A DNA stretch of 13,902 nt from Bog-366 sp964501985 (GCA_964501985.1 CAZCVY010000187.1:1-13902); one strand, 5' to 3'; positions 1 to 8,170 are shown, counted from the first letter of the stretch. Program-made: numbers and translations. The notes: generated from the sequence alone by a model not told the origin.

Positions 1-257
1 AGGCGGCGTTGGCATCGGCGGGCAGCTTCGCGGTTGGAGCAGCCATGCCTCTCATAGCCACTGCCGTGGCTCCGACGGGGGCGGTGATCGCGATTGTCGC
101 CGGAACTTCTCTGGTGTTCCTGGCGCTGCTAGGTGGGTTGGCCGCGCGCGCCGGCGGCGCAGGAGTGACGGTGGGCGCAATACGCGTTACTTTTTGGGGT
201 GCGCTGGCCATGGCGCTGACCGCCGCCATCGGGGCGCTGGTGGGAACAGTTGTGTGA
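1..257 (+). CDS. VIT/CCC1-family iron/manganese transporter, C-terminal fragment
   Basis: Only the last 84 codons are inside the window (frame starts at base 3, stop TGA 255-257); the start lies upstream. The peptide is almost wholly hydrophobic and Gly/Ala-rich. The pattern ALASAGSFAVGAAMPL, then a second hydrophobic helix, a GGLAARAGG turn and a last helix with FWGALAMALTAAIG is typical of the C-terminal three helices of VIT1/CCC1 proteins. These are inner-membrane transporters that move Fe(II) or Mn(II) out of the cytoplasm. An in-frame TTG at 9 is internal to the gene, not its start, because the conserved reading continues upstream of it (Ala-Ala-Leu-Ala). No terminator-like hairpin is obvious after the stop. 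The family call comes from remembered family features and is fairly secure; the metal specificity is unknown. A metal exporter near iron-linked cytochromes is suggestive but may be coincidence. Confidence 0.82.
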   Translation, partial: AALASAGSFAVGAAMPLIATAVAPTGAVIAIVAGTSLVFLALLGGLAARAGGAGVTVGAIRVTFWGALAMALTAAIGALVGTVV

Positions 258-1289
258 GTGGCACTGACAGGAGGTCGTCGTGATTACCGGGTGTCACTGG
301 ACGAATCGGCGTGAATAAGCCCATACCGTTCTGTGCGCCCCGGTCACTGGCACCGCGAGGATAAGACCGGACAAGGTCCCCCCGCAATTGTCTATTTCGA
401 ACATTCGTTGTGGATGGATGTGCAAATCGCCTGAACACTCCTCGCTTAGTCCCGCGTCAGGCGAATCCCATTGAAACAAATTGTAGCACGACGTCTGGCG
501 CTGAACACGCAGTGGTGCTGCGGTGAGAACCTCTGCCTTCTCCTGAGCAAGCCATCGCCGCTGGAGAGCGATAATCTGTCGATTTAGCCCTCAGAGCTAA
601 CGAGAGACCGACTATTCAGTCCGGGAATCTGCAAATTGGCGCCGTGCACATCACAAGGGCCGGTGTACAAGATCCTGAATGTGAGACTTTAGAATTTGGG
701 CTGGGTATCTGAATCGAGGAAATGGCGGGGCTCTTCTTGGATGAATGGACGATGAGGGTTTGGCCGTCTGGCGAGATTTGGGCGGGACAAAGAGGCCAAA
801 ACGCCTTTACCTCGGCAAGCCAACGGGTGAGTTTACGCCTTAAGAACCGGTCGGCAGAATATCCGTCAGATCAGAGTTGGTTGGCAAGGCTGGCGGCGGT
901 GAACAAGGGGATTCGAGCGGTGTGGTTGTTCACAGACCAAGTTTTCCAGACTAACCAGAAGCAAAGATCAAGTACACCTGGCGCGTTGGCCAGCGCAGCC
1001 ACGACCTCACGCTCTATTTGAATCCGATGTTGGTCGATCTCTTCATAGAACGCTTCGCTGAGAACCGCGCAATTTTGATGGTGAGATAGGGTGCCGGGCT
1101 GGGCTTCGGTTTTGTGAAACCAAAGATGAAGGTGATCAAATTATGTTGCGAAGTTAATTATGTGGTGTGATCCCGCGATCTCCTTCAGATCGAGTCCGCA
1201 GCTAGCAGTCTCCGCACATAATTTGCTGGGATTCCAGGGCTGATCCCTCCCATTCTGGTCTAAGTTTTTCCTTCCAGGGAGGTTCGAGC
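258..1289. other. Gene-poor stretch, probable mobile-element debris
   Basis: I see no convincing gene here. A 99-codon open frame at 722-1021 (+) has a GAGGA close to its ATG, but its composition is unstructured and it resembles no family I know. A perfect AGGAGG at 269-274 sits five bases before a GTG at 280, which opens only 12 codons and stops at 318. The stretch is more AT-rich and less codon-structured than the flanking genes. Its right end carries the repeated AATTATGTG motifs described separately. The best reading is decayed insertion-element or intergenic DNA between the VIT gene and the recombinase fragment. Confidence 0.5.
1139..1223. repeat. Three AATTATGTG motifs (two direct, one inverted) before the recombinase fragment
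   Basis: AATTATGTTGC at 1139-1149 and AATTATGTGGT at 1156-1166 are direct copies 17 bases apart. The inverted copy CGCACATAATT at 1213-1223 reads AATTATGTGCG on the minus strand. The AATTATGT core is identical in all three, and the two facing copies share nine bases (AATTATGTG). The set lies about 65 bases upstream of the ATG of a tyrosine-recombinase-like fragment. Repeated short sites beside such a gene are what core or arm binding sites at an element end look like. The repeats are directly visible; the role as recombinase sites is inferred. Confidence 0.5.
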
Positions 1290-1559
1290 ATGTTTGAACT
1301 CATCTTTAAAGCTCCCTACACGCTCACACGTCATCGGGAAGGGCCGCTGGCGGACGAGCGCGCCCGAGATTTGGCCCCACTTGCGGAGGGTGGAGTTTCC
1401 CTCTCCAGCCTGCGACATGCCGCATTTTTTCTGTTAGGGTTCGCTGCACGAGTCGATTTCAGTGGCAACCGGAAGATATCCCAAGAGCAGGTTGATAGAG
1501 CAGCAGACGATTGGGCTCGCCGCAAGAAGGCATTAGAAATCCGATCCTCTGATCCCTGA
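1290..1559 (+). CDS. Truncated N-terminal domain of a tyrosine recombinase/integrase (probable remnant)
   Basis: The 89-residue frame starts at an ATG with a very good Shine-Dalgarno sequence (AGGGAGG, 1276-1282, seven bases spacing). The pattern MFELIFKAPYTLTRHREGPL, then an ADERARDL segment, a helix with LSSLRHAAFFLLGFAARV, and a final EEI-like helix ending in DDWARRKK matches what I know of the N-terminal SAM-like DNA-binding domain of integrases. In those proteins the usual text is RHRxGPxxEER...YL, and the tryptophan-arginine helix precedes the core. Those proteins are usually 300-400 residues; this one stops right after the first domain, and no catalytic R...HxxR...Y region follows in any frame before 1838. 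It is therefore probably a broken recombinase gene, though a short standalone DNA-binding protein is possible. The repeats just upstream support an element-end origin. Confidence 0.55.
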   Translation: MFELIFKAPYTLTRHREGPLADERARDLAPLAEGGVSLSSLRHAAFFLLGFAARVDFSGNRKISQEQVDRAADDWARRKKALEIRSSDP

Positions 1560-1900
1560 AGCGGGTCGAGCTGACTAACTTCCGTCTACACTACGCCGGG
1601 GGCTCTCTCAGTCCACGCGCCATTCTCCGGGTATGCGATTTTTCGGTTAGAATCTCCTGCAGGAATTCATGGGGAGAGCAGGCTGGCGGAGTTTGCCGCA
1701 ATCTAGTGGGTTAATTGCCGCAAAGAAGTCCATCGAAAAGCCACCAAATCGTTGAAATTCTATACAGAGACTGCCGCCAAGCAGTCATTTAGTCCGCAGA
1801 GCTGGTTGGGCCTATTCTTGCACAAACAGCGACAGCCATGCCTGCGGGAGGCCCCATATCCCGCCGCAAATGGGACAAGAATACCGCTTCTGATTGGGGG

Positions 1901-2365
1901 ATGGCGTTGAGTCGTTTATTCCGGAATTCTGGGCACCTGATTCGCCCCGGACTGGTCCTGCTGGCGGGAGTGGGAGTTTTCCTGATTCTACGCGCTGCCG
2001 TGGTGCCCAAAGACTTCGGAAAATACGGACACTATCGCCCTGGCACGCTCGACATGGTCAGCGCGCTCCCAGTTTCATATGCCGGCCGAAGCGAATGTAC
2101 GGCGTGCCACGATGAAGAAGCCAAGGCGCATGGTGGGGGAAAGCATGCTGGTGTTGGATGCGAGACCTGTCACGGCCCCCTGGCCAAGCACGCTGACGAC
2201 CCCGTTGCCAATGTGCCCAAGCTCCCCGGAGTCGCCAACCTCTGCCGGCGCTGCCATGAAAAAGACGCCGCCAAGCCCAAGAGTTTTCCCCAAGTAGATA
2301 CGGTCGCGCATTCCCAGGGCATGCTTTGTAACACCTGCCACCAGCCGCATAATCCGCACCTCTGA
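1901..2365 (+). CDS. Membrane-anchored tetraheme cytochrome c
   Basis: The protein has one hydrophobic N-terminal anchor (VLLAGVGVFLILRAAVV) and then a periplasmic domain with four CxxCH heme sites: CTACH, CETCH, CRRCH and CNTCH. Many additional His residues (in the AHGGGKH stretch, LAKHAD, VAHSQ and HNPH) could serve as distal ligands, suggesting low-potential bis-His hemes as in NapC/NrfB/c3-like small multihemes. I chose the ATG at 1901 (154 residues) because it begins a Ser/Arg-rich n-region just before the anchor. An in-frame ATG at 1838 would add 21 hydrophilic residues, and neither start has a clean ribosome site. It begins a tight run: the FeS gene starts 16 bases after the stop. Its likely job is to pass electrons between the FeS/NrfD module and a soluble periplasmic partner. 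The heme count is certain; the partner is unknown. Confidence 0.88.
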   Translation: MALSRLFRNSGHLIRPGLVLLAGVGVFLILRAAVVPKDFGKYGHYRPGTLDMVSALPVSYAGRSECTACHDEEAKAHGGGKHAGVGCETCHGPLAKHADDPVANVPKLPGVANLCRRCHEKDAAKPKSFPQVDTVAHSQGMLCNTCHQPHNPHL

Positions 2366-2381
2366 GGGAGGAGTTAGAAGG

Positions 2382-3122
2382 ATGGAATTCAGCAGGCGTG
2401 ACCTCTTCAAGATCGGCGGAAAAATCCTATTGCTGGCCTCTTCCGGCGCCACGCTTGAACAGATCGTGGGGGCGGCCGCACAGCCCGAAGCTTACCGGCG
2501 GGCCGACCATTGGTGGGGCATGATTATCGACATCGACAAGTGCATCGGCTGTGGAAGCTGCGTGCGTGCCTGCTCCGCGGAAAACCACGTGCCCGCCGGG
2601 TACTTCCGAACGTGGGTGGAGCGCTATCAAGTGGAGGAAGGAAAACAGCCCCAGGTGGACTCACCCAGCGGCGCCATGGAGGGGTTCCCAACCCCCACGC
2701 ACGCGGGCCTCAAGAGCTTTTTCGTTCCCAAACTCTGTAACCAATGCGCGGATTCTCCCTGCGTGCAGGTTTGCCCCGTGGGTGCGACCTTCGTGAGCCC
2801 GGATGGCGTCGTGCTGGTGGACACAACCTACTGCCTTGGCTGCCGGTACTGCATCCAGGCTTGCCCGTATGGATGCCGCTACCTGCACCCGGAAAAACGC
2901 GTCGTGGATAAGTGCTCGCTCTGCTATCACCGTATTACCAAGGGTCTCACCACCGCCTGCTGCGAGAATTGTCCCACCGGGGCGCGGCAGTTGGTGGATT
3001 TCAAGAACCCCAAGGATACCGTTCACGAGTTTCTTCGGAACAACAAAGTGGAAGTGCTAAAGCCGTATATGGCCACGCAGGCGAAGGTTTATTACAAGAA
3101 TCTGGATGGCGCGGTGCGATAA
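2382..3122 (+). CDS. Tat-exported ferredoxin-like subunit with four [4Fe-4S] sites (NrfC/PsrB/HybA type)
   Basis: The 246-residue protein opens with a twin-arginine motif (SRRDLFK, residues 4-10) followed by a hydrophobic stretch and AAAQ, so it should be carried folded to the periplasmic side. Four cysteine groups follow: Cys54/57/60/64, Cys119/122/127/131, Cys151/154/157/161 and Cys178/181/193/197. This is the 16-Cys layout of the DmsB/NrfC/PsrB family and implies four [4Fe-4S] clusters forming a wire. Extra Cys165 and Cys194 are present. The start is supported by GGGAGGAG just after the upstream stop. In this family the protein docks on an NrfD-type membrane subunit, encoded 12 bases downstream, and bridges it to a redox partner, here most likely the tetraheme cytochrome. 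No molybdopterin subunit accompanies it, so it is probably not part of a DMSO- or polysulfide-reductase-like enzyme. Confidence 0.93.
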   Translation: MEFSRRDLFKIGGKILLLASSGATLEQIVGAAAQPEAYRRADHWWGMIIDIDKCIGCGSCVRACSAENHVPAGYFRTWVERYQVEEGKQPQVDSPSGAMEGFPTPTHAGLKSFFVPKLCNQCADSPCVQVCPVGATFVSPDGVVLVDTTYCLGCRYCIQACPYGCRYLHPEKRVVDKCSLCYHRITKGLTTACCENCPTGARQLVDFKNPKDTVHEFLRNNKVEVLKPYMATQAKVYYKNLDGAVR

Positions 3123-3134
3123 AGGAGCGATGTA

Positions 3135-4304
3135 ATGGTTCCTGGTGTGGAAGGATTCATGTACCCGAACGAGGTGGAGCTTCAGTGGAGCCTGCTCATC
3201 GTGCTCTACCCCTATATCACAGGGTTGGTGGCCGGCGCCTTTATCCTGGCATCGCTCGAGCGTGTTTTCAAGGTTGAAGCCGTGCGTCCCACCTACCGCC
3301 TGGCCTTGCTGACGGCGCTGGCGTTTCTGCTGGTTGCGCCCCTGCCGTTACAGTTGCACTTGGGCCATCCGGAACGCTCTATGGAAATGTACCTGACGCC
3401 ACACACGTCTTCGGCCATGGCCATGTTCGGTTTTGTGTATTTGTGGTACCTGATGGTCGTACTGCTTCTTGAGATCTGGCTGGAGTACCGCGCGGATATC
3501 GTGCATCTGGCCGCGACTACCACCGGTTTCCACCGGCTTTTCTACCGGCTGCTCACTCTGGGGTCGATGAATATAAGCCCCGAGGCGCGGAAGATTGATG
3601 ACAAGGTCAGTTACGCGGTTACCGTCATCGGAATTCCCTCAGCGTTTCTGTTGCACGGCTATGTGGGATTTATCTTCGGCTCGATAAAGGCCAATCCCTG
3701 GTGGTCCTCTCCACTCATGCCCATCGTGTTCCTCTTCTCGGCGATGGTTTCAGGAATTGCGGCGGTGCTGGTGCTGTACATGGCGCTGATGAAGGTGGAA
3801 AAGATTTCCATCAACATGCCCTGCCTCGACACCATTGCCAAATATCTCTTTTACACCTTCGTGATCGATTTCTCCCTGGAGATGCTGGATCTCGTACATC
3901 GTACCTACGAAGCCGATGAATCCTTCCGTTCCCTCGATTTCATGGTGCACACGCGCCTGTGGGGATCGCAGGTAATCCTCCAGATCATTCTGGGTACGCT
4001 CGTGCCGCTGGCTATTCTCGCCGCCAACCAGCTCTGGCGGTTCTCGGAGATTCGCCGCAAGGCGATGTATCTCACTGCCTCTTTGCTGACCCTCGTTGGC
4101 ATTTTTGCTATGCGCTGGAACGTGGTCATCGGGGGCCAGTTGTTTTCCAAGAGTTTCCTGGGATACACCTCCTACAAAATGGAATTCGCCGCCAAGGAAG
4201 GCCTGCTGCCTGCCCTTGGATTGATGGTCCTCCCCTTTATTATCGTTGTCGCATTGGTGAAGCTGTTGCCCCCGTGGACGGGAAGAGAAGCCAGCGAAGT
4301 CTAG
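3135..4304 (+). CDS. nrfD: NrfD/PsrC-family quinone-reactive membrane protein
   Basis: A 389-residue polytopic protein with about nine hydrophobic helices (roughly residues 16-40, 54-75, 92-114, 160-182, 190-218, 236-254, 277-298, 308-328 and 355-380). The LGHPER motif (residues 76-81) and the RWNVVIGGQ segment (327-335) are hallmarks of NrfD-type proteins of the Qrc/Hmc/alternative-complex-III kind. In the family this subunit binds menaquinone or ubiquinone and exchanges electrons with the FeS partner without heme b; some members are proposed to couple this to proton movement. The ATG at 3135 follows AGGAG (3123-3127) at seven bases; a second ATG at 3159 is internal. It lies 12 bases after the FeS gene and 10 bases before the next gene, so all are likely co-transcribed. 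The direction of electron flow cannot be read from sequence. The symbol is a family-level name. Confidence 0.92.
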   Translation: MVPGVEGFMYPNEVELQWSLLIVLYPYITGLVAGAFILASLERVFKVEAVRPTYRLALLTALAFLLVAPLPLQLHLGHPERSMEMYLTPHTSSAMAMFGFVYLWYLMVVLLLEIWLEYRADIVHLAATTTGFHRLFYRLLTLGSMNISPEARKIDDKVSYAVTVIGIPSAFLLHGYVGFIFGSIKANPWWSSPLMPIVFLFSAMVSGIAAVLVLYMALMKVEKISINMPCLDTIAKYLFYTFVIDFSLEMLDLVHRTYEADESFRSLDFMVHTRLWGSQVILQIILGTLVPLAILAANQLWRFSEIRRKAMYLTASLLTLVGIFAMRWNVVIGGQLFSKSFLGYTSYKMEFAAKEGLLPALGLMVLPFIIVVALVKLLPPWTGREASEV

Positions 4305-4314
4305 AGGTGCTGCC

Positions 4315-6042
4315 ATGTTCGAGGCAGATCTGGACGAATTACGCCAACAGATCCGGGACCTGGGAGACCGCATTTCTCGCCTGGAAGAATCGCTCGCGGC
4401 TCGCGAGAACCTGACCCCCCTTCGGGACCCGGAGCCCGCCGCCCCACCCATCGAAACTGAGATTCGCGCACAAGTCCCCGACACAGCTTCCGCCCTCCCG
4501 GTTCTCGGCGGTGCGCTTTTGGGCTTGGCGGGCGCCTACCTCCTCCGGGCCATCGCGGAGTCCGGCGTGCTTCCACCGCGGGCCGTATTCGCTCTAGGAA
4601 CCCTCTATGCCGTCGCGTGGCTGCTCTGGGCGGCGCGGGCCCCGATCGAGCGCCGGATCTCGACCGCGATTTACAGCCTCACTTCCGTGCTGATCCTCTC
4701 GCCGCTGCTTTGGGAGGCCACGCAGCGGTTTCACATGATCACCACCTGGGAGGCCAGCACGGTTCTGGTGGCCTTTACGCTGATCGGCCTGGCGGTGTCT
4801 TGGCGCAGCGACTTACTGGTAGTTGCCACGATCTCCAGCCTGGCGGGCCTGGGGACGGCCGGCGCGTTGCTGATTGCCACCCACGACGCGCTGCCTTTCA
4901 CCTGGGTATTTTTGGCGATCGCGGCGGCGGTGGAGGCGTGCGCTTGCCTCAATCACTGGCTGGGTGAGCGGTGGCTGGCGGCGGCAGCGGCCAATCTATC
5001 GGTCTTTTTGGCCACGTGGCTCGTCACCAACCCCAACGGCCTTCCGGACGTCTACGCACCCATTTCGACGCGCGCGCTGTTCGCCGCGCAAATGGCGCTG
5101 CTGGCCATCTATCTTTCCAGCGTTATCGTCAGGACACTTTTGCGCGGCCTCACTTTTACCACCTTTGAGACGGGCCAGTGCGCGCTGGCCTTTGCGATCG
5201 GCCTCGGCGGAGCTTTGCGCTTGTCAGCCGGAAATCCTCACATGACTCCCGCCATTGGGGGATTTGCTCTGCTATGCGGCGCGGCATGTTACGCGATCTC
5301 GTTCATCATGCTGGAGCGCCACGGGTCGCACGGCCGCAACTTTTACACCTACTCAACCTTCGGAATACTGTTGGTTCTAGTCGGATGCCGGATGCTTTTG
5401 AGCGACGGAGCGGCCGGGATCGTGTGGTCAACCCTGGCCGTAGCGTGCATCGGTGCGGGCGGGATCTGGGAAAGACTGACGCTGGAAATCCACGGCGGCA
5501 TTTATCTGGTTTTGGCACTCGCGGTCTCGGGCGCCTTGCAACAATCGGCGGGATTTTTGCTGGGATCCGAATTCTCGCTCGACTCTGCCCATGCGGCGCT
5601 TTGGATGGGCGTAGCAGTCGCTGGAGCCAGTTACCTTCTGGCAATGCGGTTCGCACCCTCGACCGGCGATGGCCGGAGCCCCCGCACCTTCCGGTTGGCG
5701 CTGGCTGGCGTTCTGGTGTGGGAAGTGTTGGGCCTCTCGGCGGGAGGGTTGACCCGTATCTACCACGGCCTCACCGGCATGCCCGCCGGAGACCCCTATT
5801 GTGCGACCATTCGAACCGGAGCCGTGACGGGCGTTGCCCTGCTGCTGGCCTTCACCAGACCTCACTCCAAATTCAGCCACCTTGCTCAACTGGTCTATCC
5901 CCTCATGCTTCTGGGCGCCTATCGCCTGGTTGCCGTGGATATGCACCAGGACCGGAAAGTAGCTCTGTTCCTTTCGCTGCTGCTTTATGGAGTGGCGCTC
6001 ATGGCGATACCCCGCCTCCGGCGCGTCCGAGTGAATTCCTGA
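4315..6042 (+). CDS. Large polytopic membrane protein, distantly DUF2339-like, function unknown
   Basis: A 575-residue protein. Residues 3-31 (LDELRQQIRDLGDRISRLEE) form a short heptad-like coiled coil. A Pro-rich linker (about 35-56) follows, then from about residue 60 a long series of hydrophobic helices, probably 14 or more, with a basic tail. This build, with the GGALLGLAGAYLLRAI first helix, recalls the DUF2339 family, for which no function is established; the similarity is weak and from memory. GAGGTG sits just before the ATG, and the gene starts 10 bases after the NrfD gene, so it is likely the last cistron of that operon. I see no heme, FeS or catalytic motif. It could be an assembly or scaffold factor for the NrfD complex or simply a passenger. 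The coding call is secure and the family assignment only moderate. Confidence 0.85.
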   Translation: MFEADLDELRQQIRDLGDRISRLEESLAARENLTPLRDPEPAAPPIETEIRAQVPDTASALPVLGGALLGLAGAYLLRAIAESGVLPPRAVFALGTLYAVAWLLWAARAPIERRISTAIYSLTSVLILSPLLWEATQRFHMITTWEASTVLVAFTLIGLAVSWRSDLLVVATISSLAGLGTAGALLIATHDALPFTWVFLAIAAAVEACACLNHWLGERWLAAAAANLSVFLATWLVTNPNGLPDVYAPISTRALFAAQMALLAIYLSSVIVRTLLRGLTFTTFETGQCALAFAIGLGGALRLSAGNPHMTPAIGGFALLCGAACYAISFIMLERHGSHGRNFYTYSTFGILLVLVGCRMLLSDGAAGIVWSTLAVACIGAGGIWERLTLEIHGGIYLVLALAVSGALQQSAGFLLGSEFSLDSAHAALWMGVAVAGASYLLAMRFAPSTGDGRSPRTFRLALAGVLVWEVLGLSAGGLTRIYHGLTGMPAGDPYCATIRTGAVTGVALLLAFTRPHSKFSHLAQLVYPLMLLGAYRLVAVDMHQDRKVALFLSLLLYGVALMAIPRLRRVRVNS

Positions 6043-6044
6043 TT

Positions 6045-6061
6045 CCGCCGTTAGAGGGCGG
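6045..6061. terminator. Weak hairpin between the convergent gene runs
   Basis: CCGCC (6045-6049) pairs with GGCGG (6057-6061) around a seven-base loop, starting three bases after the stop of the plus-strand operon. Only a broken T-rich run (TCTTCGTT) follows, so it is a poor intrinsic terminator. Its position in the 100-base gap between converging operons is what makes it worth recording. Confidence 0.3.
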
Positions 6062-6142
6062 TCTTCGTTGGAGGCACTGGGCAATATTCTTACCGGCGAC
6101 ACTCGGCGCGGTTGGAGTGCGAGTTTGAGCACTGAGTTTCTG

Positions 6143-8170
6143 CTACCATCTCGCGATGCGAGCATGCTTTCGCTCGACCTCTTCCTTAATCGTACAGAGA
6201 GCGTGGTTCCACACGACATCGTGCGCAAACGCTGGAAACAACAATCTGGCGGCCCTCCACATCATGCGGCTCGCGAAGCCCTTGCCCCTTTTGTAGTCGA
6301 ATGCTGCGTAAATGGAGAGCCGGCGATTGCCGTCCTTGGTTGGTGCGATGTTGAATATGATCTTCCCGTGGTCCACCAGCCGCTCGTCGACCTGATATAG
6401 CAAGGTTTCGAAGGCGACTCTGTTGGTCAGACGCATTTCCACGCCCAAACCGACGTACGGGATCTTGTATCGAATCACCGATCCGACCTGGCTGGGCACT
6501 CCCTGGATCTGTTGAATGTCGAGGAATCTCGGGTGGACGAATTTCGCATGAGGTTGGCCGAACTTGGCTACTTCCTCCATGATCCCCTCCTCCGAGCCAC
6601 GGATCTTGATCACGTACACACTTTCGAAATCGGGCGAGTCGCCCAGTTTCATTTCGAGGACCGACGCCATGCGCTTCTTGAGAACCTCGCGTTTCTCTTT
6701 CAGCACCACTGTGGGGTACCGTCCGTATTCCCCCCATTTCAGACCGAAGAGCGTCTCGAACGCAACGTTTCTCAAGGTTACACCCGCGCCCTCGAAAAAG
6801 GATCTCAGTACGCTGTAACTGCACATCTCCCGCAGTATTTCTCCATAGTCGGCGGTCCCACTTGCGATCTTCCAGAGCACTGCGCCCAATGGCCTACGGC
6901 CCTCGTCACGCACTTTGTACTCGGTGGCAAATGCCTGGTAGACAATGCGGCTCACCACCGGTTTGGTGAACGCGACCCGGCTGACGGCAAATACCTTCCG
7001 CCCGAACCGATTGTCTGCCGCAAGCCATTTGATGGCCTTCCCGTATCCCCGGGCGAGAGCCTGCTCGTCGATTCCCTCGTGGAGCACGGTCTCGGCCAGC
7101 CGGTTCGCCGTCGCGTGGGCTGAGTAGAGGCCGTCTTTGTTCAACCGAGACCCGACCGCGTCACCGATGATGGCGAAGCCTTCGCCAAAGGGAAACGTCG
7201 CAGTGGTCACGGTCATTCTGGGAGCACAAACGCAGGCGAGCGGAGCTGCTGCAATGCCCGGCAAGATGCGGTCAATCTGCGGCAGCGCCAGGAAATCGCG
7301 CACGATCTGCTGACTGTCTCGTGGCAAGACCGCCTTGTCAACGCACTTGCCGATCATGGCGGCGGTTAAGAATCTGCCCTTGGGAATGAGGGCCGTATGC
7401 TCGAGAGCGAGGTGTTTTGATCCGTACTCAATGAAGTAGATCTCCTGGTTGATGTTGCGTTTGAGATAATCCTCGCCCACGTCGAGCTCGAAGATGAAGG
7501 CCTTGCGGGACTTGCCGGGGAGGAACGCGGGATTCATTCGCTGGACCGAGGCGATAAGCCCATCGTCACGATAATCGAGGCCACAGTGCGCATTGATTCC
7601 GGTCGCGATACTCACGAAGCTGGCCTCGAGCGAGGCCTTCTCTCCCGATGGCGCCCTTATTGTCAGGTTGGGCATCCCAGTCGCACCGTAGGCAATCGCC
7701 TGGACCTCGCCATACTGGATGCGGGCGCCTTCCTTCACCGCTTCACCGAGCAGAAACCCATCAAACCCCGCAGGTCTGCCCATTCTTCTGCCCGGTAACG
7801 AGCCCCTGAATACGGAGTACATCTGCGCATCTTCGGGAACTCGCAGGCGGAAGTTCTTCCACTGCCCGTGGATCCAGACGTAGGCGATGTGCCCCTGGAT
7901 GATCTCTTCCGGAACGACGAGACCTTGCGCGCTGAGTATCTCATTCAACCTTGGGGAGATAAGACCTGCGCAGAAGTTGCATCCCTTGCATTGGAAGTCA
8001 TCCGAGCCCTGGTCGGTCGGGCCACGTTTCTCGACGATGAGGACGTCCAGGTGTCGATTGAGGCGGCGGGCTGCCCGAAGCAGATGGATGGCGAAGAACG
8101 AACCGGCAGGCCCACCGCCCACGATGGCAATGCGATCGCCGTTCTGGAGTCTCATTGGCTGAAATGCCAT
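6143..8170 (-). CDS. FAD-dependent oxidoreductase (geranylgeranyl-reductase-like) with C-terminal extra domain
   Basis: A 675-residue protein with an N-terminal Rossmann dinucleotide site (IAIVGGGPAGSFFAIHLL, residues 14-31), an acidic residue after the second strand (LIVEKRG), and the later GD motif (IIGDAVGSRLNKDGLYSA, 334-351) that contacts FAD in the geranylgeranyl-reductase/PHBH group. Between them lies a Cys cluster, CKGCNFCAG (Cys61, 64, 67), at the place where relatives I recall have CNxCGG. The flavin part ends near residue 420. The remaining ~250 residues include a segment (about 500-660) with alternating strands and IRYKIPYVGLGVEMR that could be an SRPBCC-like ligand-binding fold; this is a guess. 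The start at 8170 has only a weak purine-rich site; Met6 is the alternative. It lies 223 bases after the Cyc2-like gene on the same strand, so operon membership is possible, not shown. Prenyl or quinone-type lipid reduction is the likeliest chemistry. Confidence 0.85.
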   Translation of the reverse strand: MAFQPMRLQNGDRIAIVGGGPAGSFFAIHLLRAARRLNRHLDVLIVEKRGPTDQGSDDFQCKGCNFCAGLISPRLNEILSAQGLVVPEEIIQGHIAYVWIHGQWKNFRLRVPEDAQMYSVFRGSLPGRRMGRPAGFDGFLLGEAVKEGARIQYGEVQAIAYGATGMPNLTIRAPSGEKASLEASFVSIATGINAHCGLDYRDDGLIASVQRMNPAFLPGKSRKAFIFELDVGEDYLKRNINQEIYFIEYGSKHLALEHTALIPKGRFLTAAMIGKCVDKAVLPRDSQQIVRDFLALPQIDRILPGIAAAPLACVCAPRMTVTTATFPFGEGFAIIGDAVGSRLNKDGLYSAHATANRLAETVLHEGIDEQALARGYGKAIKWLAADNRFGRKVFAVSRVAFTKPVVSRIVYQAFATEYKVRDEGRRPLGAVLWKIASGTADYGEILREMCSYSVLRSFFEGAGVTLRNVAFETLFGLKWGEYGRYPTVVLKEKREVLKKRMASVLEMKLGDSPDFESVYVIKIRGSEEGIMEEVAKFGQPHAKFVHPRFLDIQQIQGVPSQVGSVIRYKIPYVGLGVEMRLTNRVAFETLLYQVDERLVDHGKIIFNIAPTKDGNRRLSIYAAFDYKRGKGFASRMMWRAARLLFPAFAHDVVWNHALCTIKEEVERKHARIARW

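Noticed and set aside
620..660. GCAAATTGGCGCC-type sequence that looked like an IS21-family end repeat
   Set aside because: Only a single copy with no matching partner end or transposase gene found; the resemblance is from memory and too weak.
722..1021. 99-codon open frame on the plus strand with a GAGGA near its ATG
   Set aside because: No recognisable domain, low-complexity mixed composition, and it lies in a decayed gene-poor stretch; not enough to call a gene.
3750..4484. 244-codon minus-strand open frame opposite the NrfD gene
   Set aside because: His/Gln/Arg-rich shadow translation; the opposite strand has clear NrfD motifs and spacing.
5178..6128. 316-codon plus-strand open frame
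   Set aside because: It overlaps the 575-residue membrane protein in another frame, is Arg/Pro/His-rich as high-GC shadow frames are, and shows no domain.
5428..6228. 266-codon minus-strand frame running past the end of the FAD gene
   Set aside because: It overlaps two better-supported genes and has shadow-like composition; it is not an extension or frameshifted tail of the FAD protein.
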